Assembly (NCBI GenBank): GCA_015071005.1
Contig: SVIG01000001.1
Span: forward strand, 124,001-188,000
Origin: Clostridiales bacterium
GTDB lineage: Bacteria > Bacillota > Clostridia > Christensenellales > Borkfalkiaceae
Direction of reading: 5' to 3'
DNA length: 64,000 nt
The notes below the pieces were generated by a model. That model was not told the origin of the DNA, ran no database searches, and saw only the letters and a list, made by a program, of their open reading frames with translations. The translations under genes and the position numbers were made by a program. Positions 35,928 through 44,517 of this stretch are shown in pieces; the first letter of the stretch is position 1; every line of letters begins with the position of its first letter.

Positions 35928-37193
35928 ATGGAAAAGAAGATTTTTACAGTTGCAATCATTGGTGTTGGCGCACGCGGTTCGAATGCGTACGGTTGGCAAT
36001 TTAACGACGCGAAAGACAAGTTTGACATTGTTGCCCTTTGCGATCCTTTGCAAGAACGTTTGGACGTTTACGGAAAAAAATTCGGCGTCAGTGAGGAAAA
36101 CTGTTTTTTGGACGAAGATGAATTTTTCAAGGAAAAACGCGCAGACGTTTTGGTGATTACTACGCCCGATAAATGCCACGTAAGACACGCGTTGAAGGCT
36201 TTTGAGTGCGGCTATGATATTATGGTGGAAAAACCCCTTTCCGACAACCGTGAAGAATGCGAAGCTTTGCTCGCCGCGCAAAAGAAATACGGATGCAAGG
36301 CGCTCGTTTGTCACGTACTTCGTTACGCACCTGCCTTCACCAAAGCAAAGGAATTCCTCAATCAAGGCGCAATCGGGAAGCTCGTTCAAATCGAAGCTTT
36401 GGAAAGAGTCGGCTATTGGCATCAAGCGCACTCCTACGTGCGTGGTAACTGGCGCAATTTAGACTGCTCCGCGCCCATGATTTTGGCAAAATGCTGCCAC
36501 GATTTGGACTTGTTGCAATACTATGCAGGCTCGAAATGCGAAAGCGTTTCTTCCGTGGGCGATTTGAGCTATTTCAAAAAGGAAAACGCCCCTGCCGACG
36601 CGACCGACCGTTGTGCGACCTGCCCTAGAATCGATACCTGCGCTTTCAGCGCAAAACACATTTACATTAATCGCTGGAAGGAACGCGGTTGCCCCGTAGA
36701 CATTTGGCCCTTCAACGTACTTGTCCAAGCTCCCTTGACGGAAGAAAAGCTTTGGAAAGCGATCGAAGAAGGCCCTTACGGCAGATGCGTATTCCAATGC
36801 GATAACGACGTCGTGGATCATCAGCTTACGCAGATGACCTTTGAAAACGGTGTGAAAGCAAGCTTAGCAATGACTGGTTTCACCGCGATAGGCGGCCGTA
36901 GAATCGTATTCCACGGTACGGAAGGCGAAATGGTTTTGGACGAAATCCCCAATACCCTTGAAGTAAACCACTACACAAACGGCGTGCAAACATACGATAT
37001 CAACCAGTTGGCGGAAGCAGGCTACGGCCACGGCGGCGGCGACATTTTCATCATCAGAACTCTTTACGATATCCTTTGCGGCAAGGGTGGTCTTGAAACC
37101 TCGCTCGAAGCGTCGGTAGAAAGCCATTTGATGGGGATTTGCGCGGAAGAATCCCGTATCGCCGGCGGCAAAATCGTCTACGTACATAAATAA
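35928..37193 (+). CDS. Gfo/Idh/MocA-family oxidoreductase
   Basis: A 421-residue NAD(P)-dependent dehydrogenase, probably acting on a sugar, inositol or related polyol. The Rossmann motif GVGARGSNAYG is at residues 12-22, the family catalytic motif EKPLSDN at 101-107, and HDLDLL at 191-196 matches the second conserved site. A cysteine cluster (C229, C232, C238 and nearby C255) is inserted in the substrate domain and looks like a structural zinc site. AAGGAG precedes the ATG. It stands behind an AraC-type regulator and before a terminator, so the two genes form a self-contained regulated module. The substrate is unknown. Confidence 0.92.
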   Translation: MEKKIFTVAIIGVGARGSNAYGWQFNDAKDKFDIVALCDPLQERLDVYGKKFGVSEENCFLDEDEFFKEKRADVLVITTPDKCHVRHALKAFECGYDIMVEKPLSDNREECEALLAAQKKYGCKALVCHVLRYAPAFTKAKEFLNQGAIGKLVQIEALERVGYWHQAHSYVRGNWRNLDCSAPMILAKCCHDLDLLQYYAGSKCESVSSVGDLSYFKKENAPADATDRCATCPRIDTCAFSAKHIYINRWKERGCPVDIWPFNVLVQAPLTEEKLWKAIEEGPYGRCVFQCDNDVVDHQLTQMTFENGVKASLAMTGFTAIGGRRIVFHGTEGEMVLDEIPNTLEVNHYTNGVQTYDINQLAEAGYGHGGGDIFIIRTLYDILCGKGGLETSLEASVESHLMGICAEESRIAGGKIVYVHK

Positions 37194-37211
37194 TTTTCTT
37201 TTACATAGTAA

Positions 37212-37240
37212 AAGCCTCTTGTTTTCAAGGGGCTTTTTTT
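37212..37240 (+). terminator. terminator of the Gfo/Idh gene
   Basis: AGCCTCTTG/CAAGGGGCT hairpin with a T7 tail, 20 bases after the stop. Confidence 0.85.
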
Positions 37241-37317
37241 GTGGTTTTTCGGCAGTTTTTGTCCATAAAAAAAGTTTCATTTCCATAATTTATATTTTTC
37301 ATAACAATGCTTTCTCG

Positions 37318-37346
37318 TTGACAAAGCATATAAAAAGTGTTATAAT
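37318..37346 (+). promoter_or_regulatory. promoter of the envelope operon
   Basis: TTGACA (37318-37323) and TATAAT (37341-37346), 17-base spacer, both consensus. A TAGCCCTTAAGGGCTA palindrome follows in the leader (37364-37379). Confidence 0.85.
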
Positions 37347-37413
37347 GCAAGACGAGTGTAGGATAGCCCTTAAGGGCTAAACGGCATAATAGAAGAAAAA
37401 GAGAAGATTTTTT

Positions 37414-39444
37414 ATGTCTGAAACGAGAAAAGAAAACGAAGAAAACAAACTCAACGCGGATGCGGAAGTAAGCGTGGAAAACCAAGCGGAAACGGAAGTA
37501 AACGTCGCCGTGGAAACCACCGCAGAAGCCCCCTCTATGGAAGTAAAGTCCGAGGAAACGAAGGTTGAGGCAAACGCGGAAACGCCGAAGGAAAAGACGA
37601 CCGTAAAAGCGCCCGTTAAAAAGGCAACCGCCACCAAGAAAAAGAAGGTCGGCAAGGTAAAGCGTTATTTCAAGGCGAAGAATTCCCGCTTGCTTGCGAT
37701 TATTTTGCTTTCGATTATGTTGCCTGCGATGGTTTTTGTCGTAGCGCCTTACGAAATCTATTGCAATAACATCGGCGAGCTTTCCTTCTCGGCGAATGAA
37801 TTTTTCGGGATTTTAGGTAGCTTCTCTTTGCTTGTTTCTATTCTGCTCTTTTGCTTGCTCTACTTTATCCCCGATATGGTATACCGCTTTGTGTATCCCC
37901 TCATCTTCGGGATATTGCTTATGCTTTTCTTGCAAACCAACTACCTCAACGGCGACATGAACTCCCTTGCCGGCGACGGTATGGATTCTAAAATCCCCAC
38001 GTTCACCTACGTTTGGAATACCTCGCTTTGGTTGATTGTCATTATCGCCTTCATCGTATTGTTCCAATTTGTAAAGCTTCGCAATATCGTCAAGCTTGTT
38101 TCCCTCATTCTTACGATTGCGATTTCCGCAACGCAAATTATGAACTTCACAATTACCACCTTAAATACGAAGGAGGGGCCCTTCAAATCGGCAATCGATA
38201 GAATCTACGGCGAATACGAAGATAGACCCCGTTTCCTTACCTATAAGGATATCGACACGGTCGCAACCGGCAACAACGTCATCTTCTTCTGCGTCGATAG
38301 AATGGACGCGTTGCTTTATGCAGAGCCGGCGATGAAAGAATATGATGAGCTTTTCGCAAAACTCGACGGCTTCACCTACTATTCGGATTTCGTTTCTATG
38401 TACGGCTACACCTTCCCTTCCGTTGCATACATGATGTCGGGTATGAAATATGACAACGGTTCGCAAAGAGAATTCTTCAAGCGCGTATATAACGAAAATC
38501 AAACGATCAATACGCTGCACGATGATTACGGCTATAACGTGCATCTTTACAGCGAATCCTATTACGATTATTACAACGCAAACGAGCTCCCTGCTTACGT
38601 TGGCAACGCAATGGAAACGGATAAAGATACGGTTGTAACGAAGGTTCGCCGTCCTTGGAGATTTGGTATCACCTTGGCGCAAACGGCGCTTTACCGCAGT
38701 CTTCCCTTCCTTATGAAGGATCTTGTAGGCAATATCGATTCGGAAACCTTTAACGGCTTCATCTATTACGAAAGCGAAGATTTGCAGGGCGAAAAGAATT
38801 ATCATTACGATACGAGCACCGTCCATAAAGAAATCTTGAAGAGCGATGGAAACTTCACGACAAAGGGCGAAAAGAACTTCTCGTTTATCCATTTTAGCGG
38901 CTGTCACGCAAAGGAAGGCAACAACGCATTCGAGAAAACCGACCAATCGATTAAGGTCAGCGACGCGAAAAAGAGCATGGAGCTTGTCGTTGATTACTTG
39001 GATAATATAAAGCAAGTATCCCCTGATATCTATCGCAATTCGACGATTGTAATTATGGCGGACCACGGCGTAGTCGACGCTCGCCACGAAAAGCTTTCCA
39101 AGCCCATGCTTTCGGCTTGCTTTGTAAAGCCCGCAGGCGTTGCAGACTCCGATTTGGTAATCTCCGACGCACCCGTGTCCGTATCCAACATTTGGGCGAC
39201 CATCTTCCAATCGGAAGGTTTGGTATATGATAGAGCGACGCTTGGCGATTCCTTCTTCGAAATCGAAGCGGCGCATAAGGCGACAGGCGTGTACCCCGTC
39301 CGCGAGTTTGTTTGGACAAGACGCAACAAGTCTCTCACGGAATACGACTCCATCACCTATGAAATCACGGGTAAGGCTCGCGACTTTGCAAATTGGAGTA
39401 TTGCATCTACCGTACACGTAGACCACCCCTTGTTCGCACACTAA
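37414..39444 (+). CDS. membrane-anchored sulfatase/alkaline phosphatase-superfamily protein, LtaS-like
   Basis: A 676-residue protein. The first 85 residues are cytosolic, acidic then lysine-rich (KKATATKKKKVGKVKRYF). Four or five membrane helices follow between about 92 and 245. The extracellular catalytic domain starts with NVIFFCVDRMDA (288-299, first metal Asp), has a candidate nucleophile Thr333 in GYTFPS, SFIHFSGCH, and the late metal motif IVIMADHGV. This is the layout of lipoteichoic acid synthases and phosphoglycerol/phosphoethanolamine transferases. It is the first gene of an operon with the YidC-glycerophosphotransferase fusion (34 bases downstream) and a small membrane protein, which suggests a role in building a glycerol- or ribitol-phosphate type envelope polymer. 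Confidence 0.85.
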   Translation: MSETRKENEENKLNADAEVSVENQAETEVNVAVETTAEAPSMEVKSEETKVEANAETPKEKTTVKAPVKKATATKKKKVGKVKRYFKAKNSRLLAIILLSIMLPAMVFVVAPYEIYCNNIGELSFSANEFFGILGSFSLLVSILLFCLLYFIPDMVYRFVYPLIFGILLMLFLQTNYLNGDMNSLAGDGMDSKIPTFTYVWNTSLWLIVIIAFIVLFQFVKLRNIVKLVSLILTIAISATQIMNFTITTLNTKEGPFKSAIDRIYGEYEDRPRFLTYKDIDTVATGNNVIFFCVDRMDALLYAEPAMKEYDELFAKLDGFTYYSDFVSMYGYTFPSVAYMMSGMKYDNGSQREFFKRVYNENQTINTLHDDYGYNVHLYSESYYDYYNANELPAYVGNAMETDKDTVVTKVRRPWRFGITLAQTALYRSLPFLMKDLVGNIDSETFNGFIYYESEDLQGEKNYHYDTSTVHKEILKSDGNFTTKGEKNFSFIHFSGCHAKEGNNAFEKTDQSIKVSDAKKSMELVVDYLDNIKQVSPDIYRNSTIVIMADHGVVDARHEKLSKPMLSACFVKPAGVADSDLVISDAPVSVSNIWATIFQSEGLVYDRATLGDSFFEIEAAHKATGVYPVREFVWTRRNKSLTEYDSITYEITGKARDFANWSIASTVHVDHPLFAH

Positions 39445-39478
39445 ATTTTGTATAAATTTTCACTTAAGGATTGACATA

Positions 39479-41578
39479 ATGGATACTATCACTTATTACG
39501 TTTGTCTACCGCTTGGTATGCTTATGAAGGGCTGTTGGATGCTCGTAAAAGACTACGGGCTCGCAATCCTGCTCTTCACGTTAGCGACGAAAATCGTGCT
39601 TTTACCCGTTTCGATTTGGATTCAAAAGAACTCCATTCAAATGGTCAAGCTCCAACCGGAAATCAACAATTTGAAGGTAAAATACCAAGGCCAATCGGAC
39701 TTAATCGCAGAAGAGCAGATGAAGCTCTTTAAGCGGGAACATTATCATCCCATGCTTTCGATTATTCCCTTGGTTTTGCAAATTCTGCTCCTGCTTGGCG
39801 TTGTGCATATCATCTACCATCCCCTCACTTTCCTTTTTGGTGCGTCGGAAGGTACGATTGAAGCTTTGGCAGCGCATTTGGATATCAGCACGGCGAACAA
39901 TTCCTTTCAGCTTAAAATTGTAGAAGCTTTCCAAGACGGTACGCTGAACGCAGGAACAGCCGTTGACGGCGTTTCCGCCGCGACGATGGCAAGACTTTCT
40001 TCGAAGGTCGGCGCGTTCGACTTGAAGTTCTTGGGCATGAACCTTTCCGTCGTACCCACGACCACGTGGGGCTGGTACACGCTTATCCCCATTCTTGCAG
40101 GCGCGTCCTCTTGGATTATGTGCCATACGCAAAACCTTTCCAACGTGCTTCAGCACGAACAAGGCGCAGCGAATAAGTACGGTATTATGATTCTTTCCGT
40201 TGCCCTTTCCCTCTATTTGGGCTTAGGCGTACCCGTTGGGATTGCGATTTACTGGATTGCAAGCAACCTTCTTTCCATCGCGCAAATGTATCTTTTGAAC
40301 CTTGCGATTAACCCGAAGAAGTACGTTGACTACGAAGCGCTCGAAAAGAGCCGCGAAGCGCTTGAAAAAATGAAAGCGTTCGGCGCGGAAGATAAGAAGA
40401 GCGAAGAATACAAGGCGAATAGACAACGCGAAAAAGCGGATTTGAAACGCTTTAAGCATATCGTCAATAAACACGTAGTTTTCTATTCGGAAAAGAGCGG
40501 GTTCTATAAGTATTACAAAGACTTGATTGCCGAGCTGTTGCGCCGCTCGAACTTGTCCGTTCACTACATTACAAACGATCCCAAAGACGTTATTTTTGAA
40601 GTGGCAAAAGACGAACCGCGTATCAAGCCCTATTACGTTTCCTTGAAAAAGACGGCAACGCTGATGATGCTTATCGAAACGGATATGTTCGTAATGACGA
40701 CCCCCGATTTGAATAAGTATTACCTTAAACGTTCCTTTATTAAATCGGACATTGAATACGTGTATGTCCCCCACGATATGATGAGCGTACACATGAGCTT
40801 CCGCGAAGGCGCGCTCGATGCGTTCGATACGATTTTCTGCACCGGTCCTCACGTAGAAAGAGAAGTCCGCGCGACGGAAAAGGTGTACGAATTAAAGGAA
40901 AAAACGCTCGTTCAATTCGGTTATCCCCTTGCGGATATGTTAGAAACGGAAGGGACAAAAGCGAATGCCGAAAAACAAGATACGGGCGTAAAGGAAATCT
41001 TGATTGCACCCTCTTGGCAAGAGGACAACCTGCTGGATTCCTGTATCGACGGAATTATCGAAGCGTTGTACGCCGACGGCAACCACATCACCGTTCGTCC
41101 CCATCCCGAATACGCAAAGCGTTTCGGCTCGGCGCTCGACGATTTGATTCAACGCTATAAGGATTACGACGAAAGCAAGCTCACCTTCGAGCTGAACTTC
41201 TCGGCGAATAAATCCATCTATTCTTCGGACGTACTCATCACCGATTGGTCGGGCGTTGCAACGGAATTCTGCTTTGCGACCAAGCGTCCTGCGGTGTTCG
41301 TAAACACCAAGATGAAATGCCCGAACCCCAACTACACGAAGATCGATCTCACGCCTGTGGAAATTTCCCTTAGAAACGAAATCGGCGTTGCGATTGAAAA
41401 AGACGAAGTTCACAAGCTTCCCGAAATTTTGCAAAATCTTTCGGACAATGCCGAGCATTACAAGAAAGTCATTGAAGATACCCATCAAAATATGATTTTC
41501 AACCACGGCTCGGCGGCAAAAGTCGGCGCGGACTACATCCTGCGCTCCCTTGCGAATAAAAAAACTCAGAAGAGGTAA
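39479..41578 (+). CDS. YidC/Oxa1 insertase fused to a CDP-glycerol glycerophosphotransferase-like domain
   Basis: A 699-residue fusion. Residues 1-290 read as a YidC/Oxa1/Alb3 insertase: the first helix has DYGLAILLFTLATKIVLLPVSI, then KLQPEINNLKVKYQ, an amphipathic loop, and helices ending at YWIASNLLSIAQMYLL. Lys38 takes the place of the usual groove arginine of Gram-positive YidC. A basic coiled linker (about 300-335) leads to a TagF/TagB-like domain: YVPHDMMSVHMSFREGALDAFDTIFC, FGYPLADML, ILIAPSWQEDN, VRPHPEY and SDVLITDWSGVATEF. The reading frame is open throughout with no internal ribosome site at the junction. AAGG precedes the ATG. Neighbours are an LtaS-like enzyme and a small membrane protein. 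I infer that insertion and polymer synthesis are coupled; the domain names are firmer than that role. Confidence 0.88.
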   Translation: MDTITYYVCLPLGMLMKGCWMLVKDYGLAILLFTLATKIVLLPVSIWIQKNSIQMVKLQPEINNLKVKYQGQSDLIAEEQMKLFKREHYHPMLSIIPLVLQILLLLGVVHIIYHPLTFLFGASEGTIEALAAHLDISTANNSFQLKIVEAFQDGTLNAGTAVDGVSAATMARLSSKVGAFDLKFLGMNLSVVPTTTWGWYTLIPILAGASSWIMCHTQNLSNVLQHEQGAANKYGIMILSVALSLYLGLGVPVGIAIYWIASNLLSIAQMYLLNLAINPKKYVDYEALEKSREALEKMKAFGAEDKKSEEYKANRQREKADLKRFKHIVNKHVVFYSEKSGFYKYYKDLIAELLRRSNLSVHYITNDPKDVIFEVAKDEPRIKPYYVSLKKTATLMMLIETDMFVMTTPDLNKYYLKRSFIKSDIEYVYVPHDMMSVHMSFREGALDAFDTIFCTGPHVEREVRATEKVYELKEKTLVQFGYPLADMLETEGTKANAEKQDTGVKEILIAPSWQEDNLLDSCIDGIIEALYADGNHITVRPHPEYAKRFGSALDDLIQRYKDYDESKLTFELNFSANKSIYSSDVLITDWSGVATEFCFATKRPAVFVNTKMKCPNPNYTKIDLTPVEISLRNEIGVAIEKDEVHKLPEILQNLSDNAEHYKKVIEDTHQNMIFNHGSAAKVGADYILRSLANKKTQKR

Positions 41579-41584
41579 AAAAAT

Positions 41585-41863
41585 ATGTTATTGAAATTAT
41601 TGTACATTGACCCTGCCGCTACGACGGCATTGCTCTCCTCGATCACGGCTATTGCCGTGGCTTGCGGCGCTACCTTCATTATCTTGTGGCGTAAATTGAA
41701 GAAAGGCGTTAAAAAGACCTTGCACATCGACGAAAACGCAAACAAGGACGTAGAAGACGAATTGGTTATTCTTGACGAAGACGCTAAAGAAGAAGCTCCA
41801 GAAGCGGAAGTTGCCGCTACGGAAGAAACGGCAGAAGAAACCGTTGAAACGAAAGAAGACTAA
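41585..41863 (+). CDS. small single-pass membrane protein with acidic tail
   Basis: A 92-residue protein. An N-terminal membrane helix (about 10-36, TTALLSSITAIAVACGATFIILW) is followed by a short basic stretch (RKLKKGVKKTL) and a long acidic C-terminus ending EETVETKED. The basic residues after the helix suggest a cytosolic tail. It begins seven bases after the stop of the YidC fusion, which makes co-translation likely. I do not recognise a family; it could be an adaptor or assembly factor for the operon's membrane enzymes. A strong terminator follows, so it is the last gene of the unit. Confidence 0.75.
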   Translation: MLLKLLYIDPAATTALLSSITAIAVACGATFIILWRKLKKGVKKTLHIDENANKDVEDELVILDEDAKEEAPEAEVAATEETAEETVETKED

Positions 41864-41882
41864 TCCACGCAAAACCAGAAGA

Positions 41883-41919
41883 AACGCGCCCGTGAGCAAA
41901 TGCTCACGGGCGCGTTTTT
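41883..41919 (+). terminator. terminator of the envelope operon
   Basis: AACGCGCCCGTGAGCA/TGCTCACGGGCGCGTT hairpin with a three-base loop and a T-run. Confidence 0.92.
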
Positions 41920-41940
41920 CCCTATTTTTTCTATTTCCTA

Positions 41941-41969
41941 TTGAATTTTTGCGGAATTTGTGTTATAAT
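41941..41969 (+). promoter_or_regulatory. promoter before the RsgI-domain lipoprotein
   Basis: TTGAAT (41941-41946) and TATAAT (41964-41969), 17-base spacer, giving a leader of about 135 bases. The leader contains the inverted repeat AACGAA/TTCGTT (42019-42036 region). Confidence 0.7.
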
Positions 41970-42109
41970 TTCTCTCGCCGTTAAAAAATATTTTCATCTT
42001 TTTTCAAATTTTTCCAACGAAACGCTTTCTTCGTTTGTATATATTATGCAAGGCATCGAATAGCGCTTACGATTTCTTGCATAAAAATTTGCTCAATACG
42101 GAGGAAAAT

Positions 42110-43027
42110 ATGAAAAAAATATCGAGAATTATTTCTACGTTGCTTGCCGCAACGCTCGGCTGTGCGACGATCGCGTCTTGCTCTAAAAAAGACGATACCG
42201 CCACCGCACAAGACGATTATAGCTACGTTACTCTTCGCATCAATCCCGAAATCGATTTGATTGCGGACGAAAGCGGCGAAGTCCTTTCCGCAAGCGCGGC
42301 AAACGACGACGGCGAAGTGCTCCTTTCGATGGTCACCTTGGAAGGTATGAGCATTGAAGAAGCAAGCGTCGAATTCACGGAAACCGCTTCCGAGCTCGGC
42401 TATTTCGACGAAAACGGGGAAACGGACACCGTTTATATCGGCGTGGAAGGTGACGAAGAATTGGAAGAAAAAATCAATAAAAACATCCGCGATTACTTCG
42501 ATAACAAGGGCATTAACGGGAAAGTTTCCCGTGAAACACTTGATAAATATGCGGATAAAGCGATGGAGTGGGCGCTTTCCAAAGGTCATACCAAAATCGC
42601 TATGCGCGTTTTGGACGCATTCCCCGAACTTACGGAAGAAGACGTGTTGAATATGACCGTAAAGGAATGGCTGGAACTTCTCAAAACGGATAAACACGCG
42701 GACAAAATTGCCGTTAGCTTACAAGAAGAATACCGTGCGGCGATGGACGCGCTTAAAGCGGAGCATGAAGAGCTTTTCGCTTTGCGCACGCAAGTCAAAG
42801 AATTGATTGATTCGCTGAAAAACGTGTTCACCGAAGAAGAAAAGGAACTCATCAAAGCACAGCTTTCTCTTCTCGAAGAAACGCTGAAACCGCTCGAAAA
42901 AGCGTTCCATGACGCGGTGGCGGCAATTCGCGCGCAGTTCAAAGAAGCGTCTAAAGACGCGCGGAAAGACTACCGTACGGAAGGCGAAAACCGTCAAAAG
43001 GAATTCGGCGATAAACATCATAAATAA
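42110..43027 (+). CDS. lipoprotein with an RsgI-like extracellular domain
   Basis: A 305-residue exported lipoprotein: the signal ends TIASC (Cys24). Residues 37-125 (YSYVTLRINPEIDLIADESGEV and following) resemble the extracellular middle domain of RsgI anti-sigma factors, including the Asn45-Pro46 pair at the position where RsgI proteins self-cleave. The C-terminal 120 residues form long charged helices (LKAEHEELFALRTQVKELIDSL), probably a coiled coil. The start at 42110 is fixed by GGAGG five bases upstream. It lacks any cytosolic sigma-binding part, so it may act as a decoy, co-sensor or target of the sigma system encoded next (43077 and 43631), which carries the same domain. Confidence 0.75.
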   Translation: MKKISRIISTLLAATLGCATIASCSKKDDTATAQDDYSYVTLRINPEIDLIADESGEVLSASAANDDGEVLLSMVTLEGMSIEEASVEFTETASELGYFDENGETDTVYIGVEGDEELEEKINKNIRDYFDNKGINGKVSRETLDKYADKAMEWALSKGHTKIAMRVLDAFPELTEEDVLNMTVKEWLELLKTDKHADKIAVSLQEEYRAAMDALKAEHEELFALRTQVKELIDSLKNVFTEEEKELIKAQLSLLEETLKPLEKAFHDAVAAIRAQFKEASKDARKDYRTEGENRQKEFGDKHHK

Positions 43028-43076
43028 TTTTTGAAAGATTGCAAAAAGGATATCGGCAATCGCGAGGGAGTAAGAT

Positions 43077-43634
43077 ATGTCGCGATTCATCGACAGTAAA
43101 AAGGTAGATGAATATTTGATTCGTTTAAGGCAGGGCGAAGGCGCTGCCTTAGACTCCCTATACTCTCTTACAGCGAAACCTCTCTATGCTTTTTGCTATA
43201 CCTTCACCCGAACGCGGCAGGATAGCGAGGACGCGTTGTCCGAAACCTACCTTTCCGCCGTTCGATACATTGATAAATTTCGGGGCAAACACGGCTTTAA
43301 TTGGCTTTATACTATCGCTAAAAACATTTGCTTGAATCTGCTCCGAAAGAAAAAACAGAACGTTTTCGTGGACTTTGCCGACGAAGAAACGACCAACGTT
43401 TTAGGTCTTTCTTCCCCCGACCCCGATCTTCCCGACGAAAGCGGCATTATCGCCCTTTCCAAATCAATTTTGGATGAAAAGGAATTTCAAATCGTTCTAC
43501 TGCACGCAATCAACCAACTAAAATTCAAAGAAATTGCCGCGCTTGTCGACGGAAAAGAAAGCACCGTCCGCTGGCAATATAACAACGCAATCAAAAAAGT
43601 CAAAAACGCATATCAAAGGAGGGAAAAGCAATGA
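43077..43634 (+). CDS. ECF-type RNA polymerase sigma factor
   Basis: A 185-residue sigma factor. Region 2 (about 20-85) includes LYAFCYTFTRTRQDSEDALSETYLSAVRYIDKF and WLYTIAKNICLNLLRKKKQ. Region 4 (about 125-180) has LHAINQLKFKEIAALVDGKESTVRWQYNNAIKKVK with the usual helix-turn-helix. The linker is acidic. GGGAG six bases before the ATG supports the start. Its stop overlaps the start of the anti-sigma gene (ATGA), the classic sign of a sigma/anti-sigma pair. No typical ECF promoter could be identified with confidence upstream of the group. Confidence 0.93.
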   Translation: MSRFIDSKKVDEYLIRLRQGEGAALDSLYSLTAKPLYAFCYTFTRTRQDSEDALSETYLSAVRYIDKFRGKHGFNWLYTIAKNICLNLLRKKKQNVFVDFADEETTNVLGLSSPDPDLPDESGIIALSKSILDEKEFQIVLLHAINQLKFKEIAALVDGKESTVRWQYNNAIKKVKNAYQRREKQ

Positions 43635-44428
43635 GAAATAAATCATTCGAACGCTTATATCAAGAAAGCGCCGAGCTTACCCCTCGCGATGGGTTAAAAA
43701 ACGATATCCTTGCACAAGCAAAACAAGAACTTTCCACCAACCATGTCCGCAATGAATCGAAAAAAAAGGTTCATAGAAGACGCAGAATTTGGGCGCCGCT
43801 TGTTTCCTGTTTTGCGGCGATTGCGATCTTGTTTGGTACCTTTTTCGGATTTTATCACGAGAACTATCAAACGGTGTACGTAGACGTGAATCCATCCGTT
43901 GCTTTGGAAATCAACCGCTTTGGTCAGGTCAATGACGTGGATTATTTGAACGAGGACGCAAAGACCGCGCTCAAGGGCATAAAGCTCAAGGGTAAAAAGG
44001 CGGAAAATGCACTTGAAAAAATCATCAGCGCCTATGAAAAAGCCGGTTATTTCGAAGCGGAAGCAGATCTTTTCATCAGCGCTGTCGCCAAGAACAAGAA
44101 AACGGATAAACTGCTTGAAAAGCTTGGAAAACATGCGGATAAACTTTGCATAGATCTCCCTTGCTCGATCAACCTTTCCAAATGTACGAAAGAAGAGCAA
44201 CACGAGGCTATGGATAAAAATTTATCCCCCGGCAAATACAAGCTCATTTCGGAAATTTTGAAATATTTTCCGAATCTCACCGAAGAAGAATTGCGCGATC
44301 AATCTATGAAATACTTGAAGGACTTGCTCGAAACGATAATTCCTTCTCTCGATACGGACAAAGAGCCTTCTCACGGCGAGGATAAATATCCCTCGCACGA
44401 AGAAGATAAAGATCCTTCGCATAAATAG
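43631..44428 (+). CDS. RsgI-like transmembrane anti-sigma factor
   Basis: A 265-residue single-pass membrane protein. The first 52 residues are cytosolic and basic and presumably hold the sigma factor. A membrane helix spans about 54-74. The extracellular part begins VYVDVNPSVALEINRFGQV, the RsgI middle-domain signature, with Asn87-Pro88 at the known self-cleavage position of RsgI proteins. The C-terminus is a repeat of DKxPSH units (DKEPSHGEDKYPSHEEDKDPSHK) that may bind metal or wall. The gene overlaps the ECF sigma gene by four bases. The N-terminal part does not look like a canonical RsgI_N domain, so the pairing with an ECF-type sigma is atypical. The signal sensed is unknown. Confidence 0.82.
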   Translation: MRNKSFERLYQESAELTPRDGLKNDILAQAKQELSTNHVRNESKKKVHRRRRIWAPLVSCFAAIAILFGTFFGFYHENYQTVYVDVNPSVALEINRFGQVNDVDYLNEDAKTALKGIKLKGKKAENALEKIISAYEKAGYFEAEADLFISAVAKNKKTDKLLEKLGKHADKLCIDLPCSINLSKCTKEEQHEAMDKNLSPGKYKLISEILKYFPNLTEEELRDQSMKYLKDLLETIIPSLDTDKEPSHGEDKYPSHEEDKDPSHK

Positions 44429-44517
44429 TGATAACATTTTCTTTTCGGCGATTGTAAAAACGATATTTTTCGTAAATACTGTTTTTACCTTAAAATTTTA
44501 TATTTTTGGGAGGCATT

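Noticed and set aside
42015..42040. ECF-type promoter upstream of the RsgI-domain lipoprotein
   Set aside because: An AAC/CGT pair is present, but the spacing (13 bases) is too short for a usual ECF promoter; the sigma-A promoter at 41941 is better.
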